From Pyxidicoccus parkwaysis (GTDB lineage: Bacteria; Myxococcota; Myxococcia; Myxococcales; Myxococcaceae), in assembly GCF_017301735.1 (NCBI RefSeq), contig NZ_CP071090.1, positions 12,135,001 through 12,199,000 on the forward strand: a stretch of DNA of 64,000 nt. Reading direction: 5' to 3'. Below, one piece after another: positions 60,681 through 64,000 of the stretch (its first letter is position 1; each line of letters starts with the position of its first letter). Position numbers and translations under genes: made by a program. A model generated the notes under the pieces. The model ran no database searches. It saw nothing but the letters and a program-made list of their open reading frames with translations, and was not told where the DNA came from.

Positions 60681-61289
60681 ATGCCCATGCCCCAAGCAGG
60701 TGACCAGGCCCCCGCCTTCCAGCTCCCCGACCAGGACGGCAACTCCGTGACGCTCGCGCAGCACGCGGGCAAGCACGTCGTCCTCTACTTCTATCCGAAG
60801 GATGACACTCCCGGCTGCACCACCGAGGCGTGCAACTTCCGCGACGAGCACTCGACGCTGCAGGGCGCCGGCGCGGTGGTGCTGGGCGTGTCCGCGGACA
60901 GCGTGGACCGCCACCGGAAGTTCGCGTCGAAGTACAGCCTGAACTTCCCGCTGCTCGCGGACCCGGAGCACCGGATGCTCGAGGCGTACGGCGTCTGGGG
61001 CGAGAAGTCGCTCTACGGCCGCAAGTTCGAGGGCATCACCCGCACCACGTTCCTCATCGGCCCGGATGGCCGCGTGAAGCAGGTGTGGCCCAAGGTGAAG
61101 GTGAACGGCCACGTGGACGAGGTGCTCGGCGCGCTCGGCACGAAGGCCGCGCCCGCGAAGAAGGCCGCCGGAGCCAAGACTGTGAAGAAGACTTCTCCGG
61201 CGAAGAAGGCCGTGGCGAAGAAGGCCCCTGTCCGGAAGTCCACCGCGAAGAAGGGCGCCTCGAAGGTTGCTGCCCGCGCCCGCCGCTGA
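60681..61289 (+). CDS. bcp: Bcp/PrxQ-type peroxiredoxin with histone-H1-like tail
   Basis: 202 residues. The peroxiredoxin domain (1-152) has peroxidatic Cys46 (TPGCTT) and a resolving Cys51 five residues on, the atypical two-Cys PrxQ/Bcp pattern. It reduces H2O2 and organic hydroperoxides. Residues from about 153 to 202 are a Lys/Ala-rich tail with PAKKA, VKKTSPAKK, VAKKAP and VRKSTAKKG, like histone H1 or AlgP C-termini. Bcp proteins are normally about 150 residues, so the tail is an addition and could bind DNA or RNA. Confidence 0.92.
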   Translation: MPMPQAGDQAPAFQLPDQDGNSVTLAQHAGKHVVLYFYPKDDTPGCTTEACNFRDEHSTLQGAGAVVLGVSADSVDRHRKFASKYSLNFPLLADPEHRMLEAYGVWGEKSLYGRKFEGITRTTFLIGPDGRVKQVWPKVKVNGHVDEVLGALGTKAAPAKKAAGAKTVKKTSPAKKAVAKKAPVRKSTAKKGASKVAARARR

Positions 61290-61412
61290 GGCTATACCTG
61301 GGCGCGAGCGGCCTGACGGGCCGCCGTGTAGCCGCCCCGTGGTTCGGACACCCGACGTGCCCAATTCCTCGGGGTGACGGACAACCGATTGCACGGACTC
61401 GGAGGAGTGGAC

Positions 61413-61910
61413 ATGCGCGAGCGGAGTTTTCGGCGATGGGGCCAGGGGGCGGCACTGGCTGTAGGCGTGCTGCTGGGCGCGGGTTGCGGGGGCTTGCCCG
61501 AGTCGGGTGGCAAGCAGCCCGATGAGTCGCGGGGCAATGCCTTCGCTCAGCGCGGCCACCAGCCCGAGGCCCAGCGGGACATGGAGGGTCAGCAGACGTC
61601 GGACGCGCGCCTCGCGCCGTGGACGGTACCGACGGACCGTGGCTACAACTCGACCATCCACCAGATTGGCTCGAGCATCGACCCGCGCACGCCGAAGACG
61701 GACGGGAAGCAGAACAACTCCCTCCGGGATGACGCCGGGAAGATGATGGCGGACCGGTACGCCGGGCTGGGCGGCGCCAACTACTCGCCGGCCTCTCAGG
61801 GCCTGGGCGGAGAGGACGGCTCCGAGAAGGGCAAGACGACGTACCAGCGGCCTCGCGCGGGCTTCGCTCCGCTGGGCTGGCAGGACCGCAACGGCCCCTA
61901 CCGCCGCTGA
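61413..61910 (+). CDS. hypothetical lipoprotein
   Basis: 165 residues from an ATG behind GGAGGAG. Lipobox LLGAGCGG. The mature protein is hydrophilic, Gly/Gln-rich and probably disordered (SRGNAFAQRGHQPEAQRD, TYQRPRAGFAPLGWQD). Nothing identifies a function. A second, similar small lipoprotein gene follows 108 bp later, and both open with an Arg-Arg-Trp (RRWGQGAALA, RRWLLLPGALA) signal. Confidence 0.75.
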   Translation: MRERSFRRWGQGAALAVGVLLGAGCGGLPESGGKQPDESRGNAFAQRGHQPEAQRDMEGQQTSDARLAPWTVPTDRGYNSTIHQIGSSIDPRTPKTDGKQNNSLRDDAGKMMADRYAGLGGANYSPASQGLGGEDGSEKGKTTYQRPRAGFAPLGWQDRNGPYRR

Positions 61911-62017
61911 GTCGAGCGGGCCGGGGGGCGCCAGTGCGTCCCCCCGCCAACTCCCGGCGCGCCGGGCGGGTGTCCATCCCTCTGGGAGAGCACGAGGCTC
62001 CACCCAAGGAGAGGGAC

Positions 62018-62578
62018 ATGCACCAGGGAGGTTTCCGCCGCTGGCTGTTGCTGCCGGGCGCGCTGGCAGCGGCCGCGCTGCTGGGCACGGCGTGCGAGCG
62101 CGACAGGCCGAAGCCGGGGGGCGCCTACGAGGGCGTCGTGAACGACCAGCAGCCCACCGAGAGCTTCGTCCCGGGCAGCACGCCGCCCGAGCATCGGGCG
62201 AAGGACGGCTGGGTGGACCCGGGCTCCAAGCTGCCGCCCGACACGGCCGCCACGGGTGGCTCGGGCATCGGCAACGAGCAGCAGGGGGCCAACCCCACGC
62301 CCGATGAGTTCCGCCGTCCGCAGCAGGTGCCCGTGCAGGAGAAGCAGGACCGCACCGGTGCCGAGGGCAGCCCCGGTGCCGAGGGCAGCTCCGATGTCAT
62401 CGGCGCGCCTGGCTTCACCACGCCGGAGGTTCCTCCCTCTTCCGACAAGGGCGGCTCGCGGGAGCTCGAGGCGCAGCGCACCGTGCACCACAGTCATCTC
62501 GCGCAAGAGCCCGAACTCGGGGCGGGCCCGAACTTCCCGCCGAAAGCCGACACGGCGGTGCAGGCACCGAAGAAGTAG
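62018..62578 (+). CDS. hypothetical lipoprotein
   Basis: 186 residues from an ATG behind AAGGAGAGG. Lipobox LLGTACER. The mature protein is low-complexity and hydrophilic (QQPTESFVPGSTPPEH, TGAEGSPGAEGSSD) and ends VQAPKK. It is the second of a pair of small, probably disordered lipoproteins; function unknown. Confidence 0.75.
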   Translation: MHQGGFRRWLLLPGALAAAALLGTACERDRPKPGGAYEGVVNDQQPTESFVPGSTPPEHRAKDGWVDPGSKLPPDTAATGGSGIGNEQQGANPTPDEFRRPQQVPVQEKQDRTGAEGSPGAEGSSDVIGAPGFTTPEVPPSSDKGGSRELEAQRTVHHSHLAQEPELGAGPNFPPKADTAVQAPKK

Positions 62579-62699
62579 CGCGCCTCGATGCGCGCGCCTT
62601 CCGCGGGGCGCGCGCGTTCGCGGTGGCGTCCGCATGGCGCCGCGAAGTGGCCGGGATGCCGGCAGCACCTCATGCGGCAACCCTGTCCGCCAGGCGCCC

Positions 62700-63806
62700 T
62701 CAGCGGGACGCCAGCATCACCTCGGTGGGGTCCTTGCCGGCGAAGGCGCTGTCGAGGCCCTCTGCGAGCGCGCGGTGCTCCGCGTCGCCCAGCGTGGCGA
62801 GCCGGTCCTCCGCCGGGTGCGCGAAGCGCGCCGAGAGCGCATCGAGCCGGCGGTGCGCCTCCGTAATCCTCGCGCGCGGAACGCGGCCGGACTCCACCGC
62901 CTTCACCAGCGCCTCAATCGCGCGGCGCTGCACGTCCGCGCGGTGGCACACCAGGAACAGGTCCACGCCCGCGAGCGTGCCCTGCACCGCGGCCTCCTCC
63001 ACGGAGTAGTGGTCCGCGATGGCCTTCATCTCCAAATCATCGCTGACGAGCACCCCGTCGAAGCCCAGCTCCTCGCGCAGCACGCCCTGCAGCACGCGCG
63101 TGCTCATGGTGGCGGGCACGCCCGGGTCCAGCGCGTCGAAGAGGACATGTGCCGTCATCAGCGAAGCCAGCCCCGCCTTGGCGAAGGCGCGGAAGGGCAC
63201 CAGCTCCACCTGCCGCAGCCGCTCCAACCCATGAGGCAGCCGGGGCAGCGTCAGGTGGCTGTCCGTGGTGGTGTCGCCATGGCCGGGGAAGTGCTTCCCG
63301 CAGGACGCCACACCGCCCGCCTCCAGCCCGCGCGCGAGCGCCACGCCCAGCCGCGCCACCTCCTCCGCGTCGCGGCTGAAGCTGCGGTCGCCGATGACGG
63401 GGTTGGCCGGGTTGGTGTCCACGTCGAGCACCGGGGCGAAGTCCCAGTCGAAGCCCACCGCGCGCAGCTCGTGCGCCAGCAGCCGGCCCACGCGCTCCAC
63501 GCGGGCCGCGTCCCCGCGCTGTCCCAGCTCACGCATGGGCGGCAGCGCGGTGAAGGGCGCGCCGCGCAGCCGGGCCACGCGTCCGCCCTCCTGGTCCACC
63601 GACAGGATGAAGGGCCGGCCGGCGCGCGTCTTCAGCTCGTGGCACAGCGCGGCCGTCTCCTGCGCGGTGCCGACGTTGCGCTTGAAGAGGATGGCCCCGT
63701 AGATGCCGTCGTCCATCAGCGAGGCGAGGTCGCCGTCGATGCGGGGGCCGGGGAAGCCCACCATGAAAAGGCGGGCACAGTCGCGATAGAGGGCAGAGGC
63801 AGTCAC
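62700..63806 (-). CDS. nagZ: beta-N-acetylhexosaminidase (GH3)
   Basis: 368 residues from a GTG at 63806 (an extension to 63845 is possible). GH3 motifs of NagZ are all present: FKRNVGTAQE, VDQEGGRVARL, VIGDRSFSRDAE, GKHFPGHGDTTTDSH (171-184, with the mobile His176 and Asp178) and nucleophile Asp256 in LVSDDLEMKAI. It removes GlcNAc from anhydro-muropeptides during cell wall recycling and lies in the cytosol. It stands alone near the right end of the window. Confidence 0.95.
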   Translation of the reverse strand: MTASALYRDCARLFMVGFPGPRIDGDLASLMDDGIYGAILFKRNVGTAQETAALCHELKTRAGRPFILSVDQEGGRVARLRGAPFTALPPMRELGQRGDAARVERVGRLLAHELRAVGFDWDFAPVLDVDTNPANPVIGDRSFSRDAEEVARLGVALARGLEAGGVASCGKHFPGHGDTTTDSHLTLPRLPHGLERLRQVELVPFRAFAKAGLASLMTAHVLFDALDPGVPATMSTRVLQGVLREELGFDGVLVSDDLEMKAIADHYSVEEAAVQGTLAGVDLFLVCHRADVQRRAIEALVKAVESGRVPRARITEAHRRLDALSARFAHPAEDRLATLGDAEHRALAEGLDSAFAGKDPTEVMLASR

Positions 63807-63888
63807 GGCGCGCAGTCTGTCAGAACGCGGGGGCGGGCTGGGCACCGGTGTGACGCCATCGCGCCGGATGTCGGCTGCCTGTCAGGGC

Positions 63889-63973
63889 GCGGAGCGGTGG
63901 AGCACGGGCCGGCCACCGGCGCGATGCCACCGCACGTTGCCTGCGGGGTGCGGAGCGGTGGAGCACGGGCCGG
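63889..63973. repeat. two direct repeats of a ~24-bp block (period 61 bp)
   Basis: GCGGAGCGGTGGAGCACGGG followed by CCGG occurs at 63889-63912 and 63950-63973. The bases between share further patches (GCGCGATGCC against CCATCGCGCC, inverted). No gene is seen from 63807 to the window end. Confidence 0.75.
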
Positions 63974-64000
63974 GCTGGCGAGCGTCGGGAGGCCCGCCGA

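Noticed and set aside
60051..62003. A 650-codon minus-strand frame opposite the peroxiredoxin and lipoprotein genes
   Set aside because: Antisense shadow; plus-strand genes have ribosome binding sites, lipoboxes and a peroxiredoxin active site.

Overview
The window is GC-rich DNA (roughly 70% by eye) from a myxobacterium, most likely family Myxococcaceae (Myxococcus, Corallococcus, Pyxidicoccus or a relative). The signs are MYXO-CTERM-type C-termini, many short lipoproteins with a clear lipobox, a MopE-type metal-binding lipoprotein, a TIGR02996 repeat-companion protein, a caspase-fold protein beside a class III nucleotide cyclase, and a type III polyketide synthase operon with its own fatty acyl-AMP ligase. 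No rRNA, tRNA, CRISPR array, insertion sequence or prophage was seen. All functions below are read from sequence motifs; no database search was run.

Layout. 1-9.4 kb: a minus-strand run (metal-dependent hydrolase, thpR, YiiX-like hydrolase, MopE-like lipoprotein cut by the window edge), then a membrane adenylate cyclase, a caspase-like protease, proS, and a DUF4336/TetR pair with a good operator. 9.4-14.5 kb: EEP-family lipoprotein, two small hypotheticals, a palindromic repeat array, a YdcF/DUF218 protein and an HtrA-type lipoprotein protease. 14.5-17.7 kb: a MarR regulator divergent from modABC (molybdate uptake), with a 21-bp palindrome over the marR start. 17.8-24.3 kb: TIGR02996 protein, a gene remnant, an AraC regulator, a subtilase and glgC. 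24.5-30.3 kb: type III PKS, ICMT-type methyltransferase, acyl carrier protein, fatty acyl-AMP ligase and FAD reductase, the last two separated by a 0.6-kb palindrome array. 30.6-40.8 kb: a tightly packed four-gene export operon (SurA-like foldase, 1507-residue PKD/metalloprotease, small exported protein, 1304-residue NHL/degenerate-M6 protein).

41-52 kb: a Tat-lipoprotein alpha/beta hydrolase divergent from an AraC regulator, small lipoproteins, two tandem Uma2 genes, a cNMP-binding/thioredoxin-reductase-like fusion, a TetR/SDR pair, an MBL-fold lipoprotein, a DoxX-like membrane protein and a third Uma2 gene. 52.7-56.3 kb: three genes matching the mycobacterial decaprenylphosphoryl-arabinose route (HAD-UbiA fusion, DprE1-like, DprE2-like). 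56.4-64 kb: O-methyltransferase, a MYXO-CTERM-like protein, a receiver-PATAN response regulator, a UreH/NixA-like metal transporter, a peroxiredoxin with a histone-like tail, three small lipoproteins and nagZ.

The gene groups most worth attention are the 30.6-40.8 kb export operon, the polyprenylphosphoryl-arabinose-like module, and a family of near-perfect 20-bp palindromes present 15 times in two intergenic arrays. Several intergenic regions hold unrelated tandem repeats, and in two places the last codons of a gene are duplicated just beyond its stop codon.
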